Below are positions 25,064 through 37,489 of a DNA stretch of 64,000 nt, in pieces. The notes under the pieces were generated by a model, which searched no databases, was not told the DNA's origin, and saw only the letters and a program-made list of their open reading frames with translations. Every line of letters starts with the position of its first letter. Position 1 is the first letter of the stretch. The translations under genes and the position numbers were made by a program. The DNA lies in the NCBI GenBank assembly GCA_032622095.1, contig CP136065.1, positions 148,499,577-148,563,576 of the forward strand, given 5' to 3'. Source of the DNA: Siphonodentalium dalli. Lineage: Eukaryota; Mollusca; Scaphopoda; Gadilida; Siphonodentaliidae.

Positions 25064-25403
25064 TTAACCCTTTGGAGAGTATCTATAACGTCATATACAT
25101 GACGTCATGAGTAAATTTAACGTCAAAGTCATAGCAATAATTATTAACAAGTTCGGGTCAAAAGGGTCCAATAATTTGTTTTAATTTATGTGCATTTTTT
25201 GTTAACGTGTGTTATCATAATCGATTGCACTTATACATTTGGGACATTATATTAATTAAAAAACTCCTGTACAAATCATTTATAAATCAGATGATTTATT
25301 GAAGTTATGTCTCCATAAAATAACACTTCCTGAAACGACATATATGTCGTTCTACTCCTCAACCGATAGACGACATATGTCGTTCTACTCGCCAAAGGGT
25401 TAA
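25064..25403. mobile_element. TTAA-flanked MITE, TTAACCCTTTGG ends (copy 1)
   Basis: Left end TTAACCCTTTGGAGAGTA pairs with the reverse complement of the right end, TTAACCCTTTGGCGAGTA. It contains short palindromes: ACATGACGTCATGA near 25098 and two ACGACATATGTCGT-type hairpins near 25335-25390. A piggyBac-type MITE is likely. Confidence 0.75.
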
Positions 25404-25897
25404 AGATATCTATTAAGGCCCACTTTATTTTCAAATCCCCAGATCACGTTTTATAAACTATATGCCATATTATACACCATTTGAAAGAGGAAGCTCCAAA
25501 ACATTGTATTATCAACTTATCCAGTGTAATAAACTGTGAACATGTTGTTTTTGTTGAGATACAGATGTGTTTTTGCCATATTTTGGGCACAACCTTTGCC
25601 GGCTTGAATTTGGAAGAATTTAAAGGCTTGCTATTATACTGTCAATGTATGAGGTCAAGTGGACGCCCATATTTTCCGACAGGATAGAGTATCTTCATAT
25701 AGATATCCTCAGCAAGTGGTCTTCTTGAGAGTCAGGTCTTCCATCAAGGTGCTTCTAATCAATATATTGATCAGAGTATTAAGTTGAAGGATGATTTATC
25801 ATAGAAATCCCTTTAAATATTAACAATCAATTATCTTTGTCCAACACTTGCAGGTTATTAAGGACTATTGCACGAGTGTTAACCAAGCCTGAAAAAA

Positions 25898-26167
25898 GTG
25901 TGTCTGTCATTTGCAGAATGAGGTCCACCAGAAGGTGAATTTAGTGATTCTATCCTGCACAGCAGGCTAGCATCACCAAATTTACCTGCTGGTGACCTCA
26001 TTTTGCTTAGGTCTCATCTTCTGGGAAGTATCTATAATCTTAAATTAACATTGTTTTTAGTTACTTTTTCCCTTCTGGAAAGATTCTATATTCCCTAATT
26101 TGCAGAAGATAAAATGCATTATAAATCGAGGCGACTATAAATGGGTGACCATCACCAACTTCAATTG
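25898..26167. mobile_element. Foldback family C, truncated at the duplication junction
   Basis: Starts with the family C terminal repeat (AGTGTGTCTGTCATTTGCAG) but stops at 26167, where copy 2 of the 16.7-kb block begins. The missing right third is present in the equivalent element at 42591-42963. Confidence 0.85.
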
Positions 26168-27819
26168 AAAAAAATGTCCCCGCAAGCAGCCATCTTTAAT
26201 TTTACTCTTTGGATGACTAAAACCTTTGGCGCCCCCTACAGGCTACATCCCTTGTGTGATCATCACCAAACTTCATATGGATCTTTGGGGTGACCTCTAG
26301 ATGGGAGCCATTGATTATTTCTGAATTTCATTAAAAAACATGGCTGCCAGCAGCCATCTTGGATTTCAAATTTGAATCCATCTGCACACCCTGCAGCAAG
26401 CATGCATCGAAGAAATGTTTTGTAAATTTACAGGCATGATTAGGATCACCTCTAGATGAGAGCTTTCAAATCTGAAGGCTTTTCAATGAAAAACATGTCC
26501 ACCGGCATCCATCTTGGATTTTACTCTTTGCACGACTAAATCCTTTGGCACACCCTACAGACCACATCCCTAATCCGATCATCACCAAACTTTATATGGA
26601 TCTTCAGGGTGACTTCTTTGATGGGAGCCATCAATTTTTTCCGAATTTTGTTGAAAAACATGGCTGCCTACGACCATCTTGGATTTTACACTTTGCATGA
26701 CTAATTTATTCGGCACGCCCTACAGGTCACATCCCTCATCCGATTGTCACCAAACTTCACATGGATCCTTGGGGTGACCTCTAGATGGGAGCCCGATTGC
26801 AAATTTGAATCCATCGGCACACTCTGCAGCACACATTTATTTGTGAAATATTTGGAATATTTTTATATGTTAAAGCTGGCCATTACAGGTATTTATTTAA
26901 CTTTTCTATCCAGGTGTGCTCACTAGCTAAAAAGTAATTATTTTACTAAAAAAATTTATACCCAAATTAGCAGCACCCAACATAATTCTTATATAGAGGA
27001 TCTCTAATGAGTCACAATTCTATACCAACTTTATTAACCGAGTGCGATAAGTTTGAGCCAAACTTCAGCAAGACTCAAATCAAATTTAGTGGATAAGGTT
27101 AATCAATTTTTGTCAGAATTGCGACAAATTTGAGATCCATTTTTATCACATAATCATAATCACATGAAAAACGATCTTGGAACGGCTGGGGTTATAAAAA
27201 ATTAATATTGATTTCCTTATCACAACCAAAGAGGAAGTAAAGACACCTTCTAGAAAATATATAGTTCCATTTTAAAGTATCTTTTCATGTTGACAAAATT
27301 CAACCACCCATATCACCCATGTTTGTTTCACAGTCAACGCTAAATAGCCCATTACAAAATTGAAGATCATAATTATATTCGAATTAACATGATAATAAAG
27401 TTCCAGCATTGACATCAACATCATTGTGCTAAGCTCTTTCATCACTGTGTGTGCTGATAATACATGCTTGTTTCACTAAAAATATGATGCCGGGTTTAGG
27501 GCTAGTATGTGATAAGTATAATTATATGCAGAGACTCCATTTGACAGAATCATTGACCTTCGTTTACTGGCAAATTTTTTCCCAAATTAAGTGGCAAATA
27601 TGTACATTTCTGCTGAGTTCAGATGTATTTTTTGAAACAGTACGATAAGCGCAGCTGGAGTAGTTTTCGGTAATATTAGTTGAATGCTACATTCTTTCAG
27701 CAGGAAATTGCCTGGTTACTCACTTATCAGTTTGATTCTCTGAATTAAGCACATAACATGTCTTCAAATAATTGTTATGATAAGTAACATTAGTTATGAC
27801 TGGTTGAAAGTTAGTATTA

Positions 27820-28142
27820 GCCCAGTCGTTTATGGTCAAAATTTAGCAAAATCGTGACAGACCGGATTAAAACATGAAACTTTGCCGATATGTAAAATGG
27901 GATATGGGAAACAATTTTGGAGGGGGGTGCCCGGGCTGCGGGTCATGGTTCATGAGAATTTCTGGTTTCCATGGTAACGGCATAAAATATTTGGGGAAAA
28001 GTGAAAAAATGCCGCGGTTAGACTTGTGTTTGAATAAATGATATGAACTCATAGTGCAATCAACGGTCCATTAAACGAACTGGGCCAATATGACATATAG
28101 GGTCAAGGTCATCCATTAAGGTCAAGGTCATTGCACAAGTAT
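27820..28142. repeat. Long inverted repeat, outer pair, left arm (copy 2)
   Basis: Duplicate of 11131-11453; pairs with 40518-40830. Confidence 0.78.
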
Positions 28143-28841
28143 AATTTTACTGTCTATTTTTTATTTGTGGTCTCATATGCCGCCAATCCTAATGCCTTAG
28201 TCTTAAATGCAATCCCTTCATAAATGCACAAACAATAGGGCGTCACCACCATGTTCAATTAGGTATATGATATACTTTATTTCATATGGTCATTGTTTAC
28301 TTTTGATAAAGTTTAGATCATCACATTTTTAGATACCACTTTTTATGGTATGTTTGCAATTACGACCCGTACAATATGCTAAAGATAAATCAAGTGAATT
28401 TAAATTTGACCCTCACAAATAAACATTAAATATAGTCATACAAAGTAAATATATAGCGATTGCGTTATTAGTTAATATTAGTATTAGAGTTTTCGGGTTG
28501 AATTGGTAATTTTAATACATAACATGTATCGTGTTGCCATGGCAACTGATAGCGAAAATATCGCAAAATTACCAGTTTCGAATTAAAATGATAAGGCTTG
28601 CGAATAATTTCTCAGAGTTAATTCCACCAACAGGTCCTATATCAGAAATCCATTCCCTTTCGGAGAAAAAATATTGACTTATATGAACATAATTATGGTT
28701 TCCATGCATTGTTTTCGCTGGCGGTAGGAAAATATATTGTAAATGGCGAAAAAAATAGACGAAATGGCGAAAAATTGCCCCCCAAATATGTTCAGACATG
28801 GTGGCGATTATAAACACACCAGCTTAATCCTCGGTCTAAGT

Positions 28842-28978
28842 ATTGGATAGATCATCTCAACGAGTGTCTTCATAATTAAGACGGCCGGCGTGCGACTCTA
28901 GTAGGGTTTATCACTCCCAAACAAGACATGCGCCTGTCATCTTAATTATGAAGACACGAGTGAGATGATCTATCCAAT
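28842..28978. repeat. Short foldback with about 39-bp arms (copy 2)
   Basis: Identical duplicate of 12153-12289. Confidence 0.88.
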
Positions 28979-31195
28979 TTAGATGATGTATTCATAAACC
29001 CAGTGATAACGGGACAATTAATTAAATTTGTTGCACGGGATTAATATGAACTCGCCAGTTTACAAGTCATTCTGTCGAAAGTAACCTCATGGACGGTCAA
29101 CGGTGAAACGCCCAATTCTGCGATAGTAGCTGGAACAAATATTTGAAGATAAGAGAGCTGACCCATCTATATCAGATTTGCGGTGAGCAAAGTTATATTT
29201 AAAACGTATTTATAGGGATGTGTCTAGAATGTCTCTGTTGAGGTGTAATTGGAATTTATAACTTCACCTCCTTTGAACAATGTCCTTAACTTGGGAAATT
29301 CTATCCACCTGTTGGAAATTTCTAATAGCTAACCGGGCACAACTGTAAGTTTATGAATTTCCAACTGATGCCAATTTAGTCACGACCAATTTCACACCAC
29401 TATAAATAGTGGTTGAAATATTAAACTATGAAATCATTTGCAACCTGTTTTCGATGAGAAATCTCCAACTGCATGATGGTGTGTTAGGGTTGAAACTTGC
29501 AACCAGTTGTTGAATATTTTTACCAAACTTTGGGGGGGGGGGGGGGGGGCGCGTCACCGCATCCGTGCGTATATAGAACTCATTTCGTCAATGTTTTATA
29601 ATGTTTCTCCAGCCGCAACATACATGTAAGTTGCATGGAGGCATGTGACCACTTACTATATTGTTCAGCCCAATAGCAGGACATTCTGCAAACATATAAA
29701 TTGTATTAATTTATGCGTGAGAAACGAAGTGACATTGGCGAAATTAGTTCAATATACAGCTTTTTCATAGAAATTAGTTTTATTTTGTTCGACCCCCCCC
29801 CCCCCCACCATTTCCCCATACCGAAGAATGTCAATTGCAACAATTTCGTGATGTGGCTAAGACATTCGCGCTTGTGTTATGGAATTAAGCAATCAACAGA
29901 CAATCTGATAATTCGAGCGTGGGTACAAGTCGCACCTACTATGTAATTGTCTGTTGTTCAATGCTCGAATGTTGCTTCGTTGATTTCTTGGTAAGACAAT
30001 ATCTTAGCCATTAAGAGCCGTCAAAAGAACAAAAGAAAGTAAGGTCTGTATCGTCTAAATACATCACGCGCAGCTAACGTCCGTACAACAAAAGCGTCAT
30101 CACCTGGTGTTTGTTATTTACACAACTCCATGTGCTTGGAGCGATTAGTAATAGGTGTACATTGGTGTTGATTTCGTGTAGTGTCAATGGCAGACGCTGT
30201 GTGTTGTAATAAAAACAACTTGTGAGTGGAGATCAGGGAAACACTTTAAGTGACTGAGGTTTTTATTGCGAGTCAAATTTCCAAATGAACTTCTTTCATT
30301 TGAAGTTTGATCCGTATTAATTCCAACATTTTACAAAACCAATCGATCTTTCCAACAAGCCGCAATTAAAAAAAATTATAATTGCATAGTCACCATGATA
30401 TACTTATTGTCTTCCTGCGAATTGAATATATATGCACCAGATACCAATAGGTATAGATCAAACTAGGCACAAACACGCGAATAAATAAAACTACCGATCG
30501 CGTTCAGATATCGTATTGCCTATTTCCGCTATATGTTACATTGTAATACACCGCAAATTTGTTTTGTCCATTCCAAATAATATGTTGGGTGGACCCAATG
30601 TACTTATTTCCATAGCAACCGTTTCAAATTTGATCACTGACATCATAACATTTCTGTCAACGTCAGTAGACTTTAGAAGATTGTCGTATGTTGAAATATA
30701 CATGGGTAACTAAGCTATTATTGCCGAAAAAGGCAACCACATAAATTAATTATACCTGTTGTACTATTGCATGTAATTCGATTCTGTCCTATGGCAGCAG
30801 TTACAAAACATATCTTCAATCTATGCTGAAATTTAAAACGTTGTTCTGTGATCAGGGACGTGGATAGAGTGTCTCCGCTGGGGGGGGGGGGGGGGTGTCT
30901 GCCTTGGAATTTTCAACTGAACCCACCCACTTCATCCACACACAAATTTGGGTCTGGTCCAACCATTTTTGATGGAGATATGTCCCTTTTCGACTCAGAT
31001 GTGACATGTGGATCATAATAATACGAAAATGGTTTGGTTCAATGAATGTTATCTGATTTATGCCCCTTTTTGACTCAGAATTTCGTTTTTATTTTTTGGT
31101 GTATGGGACGGGAACTTAATTTAGTCTATACAATTTTAACCTCTCTGTTAAAGTTGTTTTCCAAAATCCGTTAAAAAACATGACCGTCAGCAGCT

Positions 31196-31563
31196 ATCTT
31201 GGATTTCAAATTTGAATCCATCGCGCACACTGCAACCCGCATTTATTATATATCTTTTATGTTAACTGATCATTGGAGCAATGGAATATGCCATTGTGTG
31301 GGTCGCAGGCCCTTCCGATCTCTCAAAGTTTTAAGTTTATATAATGCGGTATAAAATTTCACCGCAGATTGACTCAAAATGACCACCAAGATGCCAAGGG
31401 AGTAGAAATATTGCCCCAGCCCGCCGTGTAATCAGTTACAGGTTTTGGTTGATACTATAAGACATAATTGACTTATATGCCTTATACATTGAATAATAAC
31501 GTTGCTGACACACCTAGGTTAATAGTTACTATTTTAACCACTGACATTACCAGAACTAATGCA
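31196..31563. repeat. Long inverted repeat, middle pair, left arm (copy 2)
   Basis: Duplicate of 14503-14870; pairs with 36106-36580. Confidence 0.85.
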
Positions 31564-31668
31564 GTTTTCTCTCAAAAAGTTAATATATGATTATGAATGA
31601 TGTATATGCAAGTCTGGAAGGTATGAATGGTCGTGTGTAGGGTATTTGTATACCTGGAAGAGCTGTAT

Positions 31669-33485
31669 CACAGTGGATCAACGGACAGAAACGAAAACCG
31701 GAAGTCGTAGAGTTCGAGGCGAGGAATTTGTGTTGTCAAAGTTTGCACACACTTTCTGACACCGTTTTTTCTTCTAATAAACACATTTAGACACCAATTT
31801 TGAACAGTTTAAGGTAAGTGAATATTTCGTCACTAATATTCGACCCGCGGCGATCAGTTATAATCAGTTGTCAGTGCTTTATCGCGGAAAAATATGCAAT
31901 TTAATCATCGCCGCGCGACGATTTCTTCCACAAAATATCCAAGAAAATGTCAATTATCACAATTATCTCAACAACTTTTCGCCACAACCATTATACCAAT
32001 CGAAGCGCCTGTCCTCCTCCCACAAATACATATATTGAGTATTGTCATGGAATGTCTCAGTATTCCAAATTTCCAATTTATATACAGGTACCCGCTTCGA
32101 AATTACTGTCTGGTTAGTCCTGTACACCCCGAAATTTAGTCGCGATCGACCAGACCCGGCGGACAGTTATTGGTGTTCACCCCAGAGTCGAACTGGGTTA
32201 TTTCGTTGGCTGCCTTTCGCCAAAATTGACACATTTGGCCTACATTTTCTCTGTTGCAAAGAGATGCTGTTTTAGTTTTGTTACCGAACACATTTTGCTC
32301 ATTTTTTTCTCCAAACAACATAGTCATAATAATCATAATAAATAAAACAGAACAAGTCTGATAGACTCTTATCATATCATACACCATCCTCCACGACGAA
32401 GTGTCCATACAATTTTGGTGGTATTTTCCTGATTTGTTACGCGAAAGTTTATTTACAAACGTTCAGTTGGATGCTATAGAATTCCATGGCCAATTGCCTC
32501 AGAAAAACCACCAGCCTGTGTCTCACAACGGTCACATCTGAAAATATGTGATCATGTCGTCAGAAGTATATATTACCTGGAATTACAAAATACTGTCTTT
32601 TTCTTGCACTGGAAATTGGGCCAATATAAAAATGGCTATACAAGTATATACACCCCATATACCCGTTTTAGTCCCCTCCTGATTGTTTTTCTTTGGATAA
32701 TTTTTATGTAAACTTTTTCTTATGCCTTAATCGTCAAATTGTGTTTCAATGACACATTAATCAGTCTATTATGATAAAGAAATATCTAGAACTGACCATG
32801 GTCAGACTTCAGGATTGGATATCAGTTTCAGTGTCGCGTGTATAAGACACCGCTGAAAGACCATGTTGTAGCTGGGGAAATATAAAGATCCATTATACCG
32901 TCATCGCCACGCAAAAATATAATGAAGAGCATTTATAATCTGTGAAAAAGTGTTTTTTCCACCATAAATTGTGGATAGTACTCTTCAGTTGAATCACGAC
33001 TAAGCGGACAGATATTTAGCGACTAATGATTGAATTTTTTGGACTAACCGGACAGTAATTTCGAAGTGGGTACCTGTATATAAATTGGAAATTTGGAATA
33101 CTGAGACATTCCATGACAATACTCAATACATGTGGGAGGAGTACAGGCGCTTCGATAGATATAATGGTTGTGGCGAAAAGTTGTTGAGATGATTGTGATA
33201 ATTGACATTTTCTTGGATATTTTGTGGAAGAAATCGTCGCGCTGCGATGATTATATTGCATATTTTTCCGCGATAAAGCACTGACAACTGATTATAACTG
33301 ATCGCCGCGGGTCGAATATTAGTGACAAAATATTCACTTACCTTAAACTGTTCAAAATTGGTGTCTAAATGTGTTTATTAGAAGAAAAAACGGTGTCAGA
33401 CAGTGTCGGCAAACTTTGACAACACAAATTCCTCGCCTCGAACTCTACGACTTCCGGTTTTCGTTTGTGTTCGTTGATCCACTGT
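31669..33485. mobile_element. Foldback element with about 460-bp inverted arms (copy 2)
   Basis: Duplicate of 14976-16792, with arms 31669-32138 and 33038-33485. One substitution near 31845 (C here, G in copy 1) makes this left arm a better match to the right arm, where the complementary base gives CCGCGG. Confidence 0.85.
32172..32241 (-). ncRNA. tRNA-like fragment or Pol III promoter (copy 2)
   Basis: Identical duplicate of the tRNA-like segment at 15479-15548. Confidence 0.35.
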
Positions 33486-33680
33486 GTGTATGGTCATTGG
33501 TAAGGTGTTTTGTATACAGTGTTCGCGTTGGACCGAAAAATATTGTGGCCAAATTAAACCGAGAGGCTGATTACGATCGGCAGATGTTTAACCCATACCT
33601 TGGCGATAGTGATTAGCTATTTTCAGCTAGGAATCTAAAATCCATAAGATTCAATGTCAATCTTCAAAGATTAGAACAAG

Positions 33681-34044
33681 ATTTTTTTTTAAATACGCCC
33701 ATAACTCTGTTAAACAAATCGGATCAAACCCATATTCGAATTATGTCTGTATTTTGGGCTGAGAAACTCACATACCAAATTTGATTTCAGATATCTTTTT
33801 TTTAGTTATTGCAGCATGATTGAATTATAAGTCGAATAAGGGCCATAAGTCCATAAATTTCTTTTTTTAGATCAAACCCATATTTTAACTTGATCTGTAT
33901 TTTGGGCTGAGAAACAGATATACAAAATTTGGTTCCGATCGTATACAAAAATGTTTGAGTTATCGCACCATGCGTAATGTGTCTACCGGACGGACGACAA
34001 GTGGTCAATCCGGACATCGACAATATGTGTACCATACTATGGTA
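33681..34044. repeat. Dispersed repeat with AGATCAAACCCATATT units (copy 2, block 1)
   Basis: Duplicate of 16988-17351; a C replaces A at 34056 just beyond its end. Confidence 0.8.
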
Positions 34045-34292
34045 TGGGTACACATCAAAATAAAAATAAATTAATCAATCAATAGGGGCAAAGAGTGTGT
34101 CCAAATAAACCAATTTAAAATGAGACATACCAAATGAAAGTATCAGGAATGTTGAGAAGTGTTATTTTTTAACAACAGAAATCCATGCAATTGAATGAGG
34201 AGAAACCTGGAGATATAATAGAAGAATGATTAATTGAAAAAATATAATGAGAACATCCATACAAATGAACAATATTTCAATTAAAACTTTTA

Positions 34293-34608
34293 ACTCCATA
34301 AAAAAAATCAGATCAAACCCATATTCAAACTCGATCTGTATGTTGGGCTGAGAAACTCATATACGAAATTTGGCTCCAATCGAAAAAGGGCCATAACTAT
34401 TTTTTTTTAAATTGAATCAAACCCATATTTGAACTCGATTTGTATTTTAGCCTGAGAAACCCATATACAAAATTTGGTTCTGATCGGATAGAAAATGTTT
34501 GAATTATCGCATTATGTGTAAAGTGTCTGCGGACAGACGGATGGACACACGACGAGTGGTCAATCCGGCCGTCGACACTATGTGTACTTTTCAGCGCCTT
34601 TGAATTAG
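34293..34608. repeat. Dispersed repeat with AGATCAAACCCATATT units (copy 2, block 2)
   Basis: Duplicate of 17600-17915. Confidence 0.8.
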
Positions 34609-34682
34609 CTTCCCGTATCCATTTGGGGTAAAAAGAAAGTTTGGCCAAATGAATTTTTTATTGGCTAATTTAGAGTGAACCT

Positions 34683-35725
34683 ATGGTCATGGGTAGGATG
34701 TACATTGTATATGTATATCTTTGGTGGTTATATGACCATTGTTGTTGAGAATATGTATACGGGGTGACTGTATGGGTAATGTTGAGATGAATGGGTATAC
34801 ATTGCATGACTGTATATGGTCATGAATGTGGTGAATATGTATACAGGGAGTGACTATGTGGTTATGGGTCAGACGTAGGAGTGTACCTGGTGTGCCTACA
34901 TGGTTACTCATTACCGGATGGTGTGTACCCAATTGTATGGCCTTATGTGAGGTGTTTGTCTATAAAGCAGGTGGCCATATGACCATTGGTGAGGTGTATT
35001 TGTATGCATGTCATGGGTGGGTGTATATGTATATCTCGAGTGGCTATATGGCTATGGGTGTGGTGAATAGGTATACAGGGAGTGACCATATGGTCAATAG
35101 TGAGGTGAATATGTGTACAAGGAGTGACTTTATGACCCTGAATGTGGAGCATATGTATACAGGAAGTGACCATATGGTCATGGGCCATGTGTAGGGGTAT
35201 ACCCGGTGTACCTGCATGGTGACTCATGTCTGTATGTTCATTTGTGGGGTGTAAATGTATACCCAAGTGTGTCTGTATGGTCATTGGTGAGGTGTATGTG
35301 TATAAAGCATTTAGTTGTATGGCCATTGGTGAGGTGTATATGAATACCTGGAACGATTCAATGGTCATGGGTGGGTGTATATGTATATCTTGAGTGGTTA
35401 TGACCATGGCTGTTTCGAATATTTATACACAGAGGCCAATAGTGATGTGAATATATGTATACAAGGAGGAACTCAGTGTATGATCATGCATGTGGTGAAT
35501 AGATATACAGGGAGTGACTATATGGTCATGGGTCAGGTGTATGAGTATACCCGGTGTGCATGTATGATGACTCCCGGCTGTATGGTCATGGGTGGGGCGT
35601 ACGGATACACCCAATGGTGGCCGCATGGTCATCGGTGAGGTGTTTGTGTATAAAGTGATTGGTTTTATGGTCTGGTATATTTGTCTGGTCTATATACAGC
35701 ATGACTCTATGGCCATGGGTGTGCC
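34683..35725. repeat. GT-rich minisatellite with higher-order structure (copy 2)
   Basis: Duplicate of 17990-19032. I saw no unit-number difference between the two copies, which is notable for a minisatellite. Confidence 0.9.
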
Positions 35726-36105
35726 GCAAAGGTTGGCTTATGGTGGCTATCACTTTCCACAATAACTCAAATATATTCTAATTAATAGAGATGTTTAGTT
35801 GTCAGTTGATTAAGTAACATTTTAATAACCAAGTGAGTTACAATTTGCTACATTTTCAGAGCAGCATATAATAATGTACGGGATATAATTATATGGATTT
35901 TACCAAATCCGATTGCCATTTTGCAAGCCATCTTGAGTAATTTTGTCTAAAAAAAAAACCTTGTGACACATTTAAGACAGTTCAAAACGATAACACCTTT
36001 AATACCAAAGATAGTTCCATTTTACTTGAAAAATAATTGTCCAAACCTGAAAAGTTAATTTGTGCCGATATCACGTTTGTGAGAGGGAAATCCAACATCA
36101 ATATG

Positions 36106-36580
36106 TCTGGTAATGTCAGTGGTTATAGTAGCAACTATTAACCAAGGTGCATCAGCAATGTTAGTATTCAATGTATAGAAGGATTATAGTCGATTTTATT
36201 CATGAACCACAACTTGTAAGTGATTGCAATATATGCTGGGGCAATATAGCTACCATTTTCCATAATACGTCATGGGTCATAAGTCATATTTAGTCAAAGT
36301 GACAATTTTGGTTCCATTGAATTGGAATATTCATAGGTAAAGGTATGCCTCACTTATGCACAGTTCTGCTCATTTCTTTTTGTGATATGACTAGAATCAC
36401 AATGGTGATTTTTTGCGAAATTTTATAGCACGTTCTGTAAAATAAAATTGTTTAGAGATCGGAAGGGCCTGCTACTCACATAATGGCATATTTCATTGCC
36501 CCAATGATCAGTTAACATACAAAATATATAATAAATGCGGATTGCAGCGTGTGGCGGTGGATTCAAATTTGAAATCCAAT
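36106..36580. repeat. Long inverted repeat, middle pair, right arm (copy 2)
   Basis: Duplicate of 19413-19887. Confidence 0.85.
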
Positions 36581-37489
36581 GACCTGTTAACATGAAAAAT
36601 ATAAATAAAGTTGTAATTCTCAACCAGTTTCAAACAGCAGAAACTAATCTAGAAAATATTAGTGAAAAATAGTCAATTTGTTCACTTCCGGCGGCCATAT
36701 TGGTGGCCAACTTGGAATGGGGAGTTAAGATTTTAACCCTAAAATGCTAGCATTGTGTCCTAGCTTCACAATAATATAATACATTTGTATACATTTATCA
36801 AGATTTTCTCTCTATAATTTACATCAACCTAACTTATAGTGCCTCGTCTTAAAACACGGCGACCATGTTGGACGCCATCTTGTTTCGTATATACGCGGAC
36901 ACTTTCTTTCCTTGTTAACATTGCTTAAAATTTCAGGGACATAATAATGAATAAAATGTTAAGACCTATGGTGTGCAGTGTAGAAGTACCCTATCAACTT
37001 CCTGACTATTATATTTGCATTTTCATTGCCATCGCGTGAACTTTTGACATTCTGGTGACGTCGTCAACGACAATGTCATATATGTTCTTGCTACCGGTGG
37101 ATAGAGTATTCCAATACCCACAAAATTACACATCGCCTGTTGAATTCAATCACAATGGCATCCCTCGTATATGGGATACCATTGCCCCCACCACATCATA
37201 ATGGTAACACATTAGGGTACATAAAAATACCAAAGAAGAAGTGGGTGCACCAGGGGTCCCACCAGCTCATGGACTAATGCAACAAATTGGGGTAGGTTAA
37301 TCATAAAGACAAACAATATGACCTAAAGTTATAAAGACACAGCATATTTTTATTTTTTTATTTTTACAATGACCTTTCACCTTTCACAGTGACCCTGACC
37401 CTTGAGATGAGTACTGGCGGTCCATTATGGAGAATAGATTTATATATATATTATTATATAACTATATCCACCAATAAGTCCAGTCCTAT

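Larger units (their letters stand above)
9479..26167 (+). repeat. 16.69-kb segmental tandem duplication, copy 1
   Basis: Every landmark in this block reappears 16,686-16,693 bp downstream in the same orientation. The offset changes only at three homopolymer tracts (G-run at 12843, C-run at 13107, G-run at 14191). Substitutions I could find by eye are few: 15152 G/C, 17363 A/C and 20284 G/A. The block contains no convincing protein gene and is built of inverted repeats, satellites and TTAA elements, annotated separately. A real recent duplication and an assembly artefact joining two haplotypes are both possible. Confidence 0.95.
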
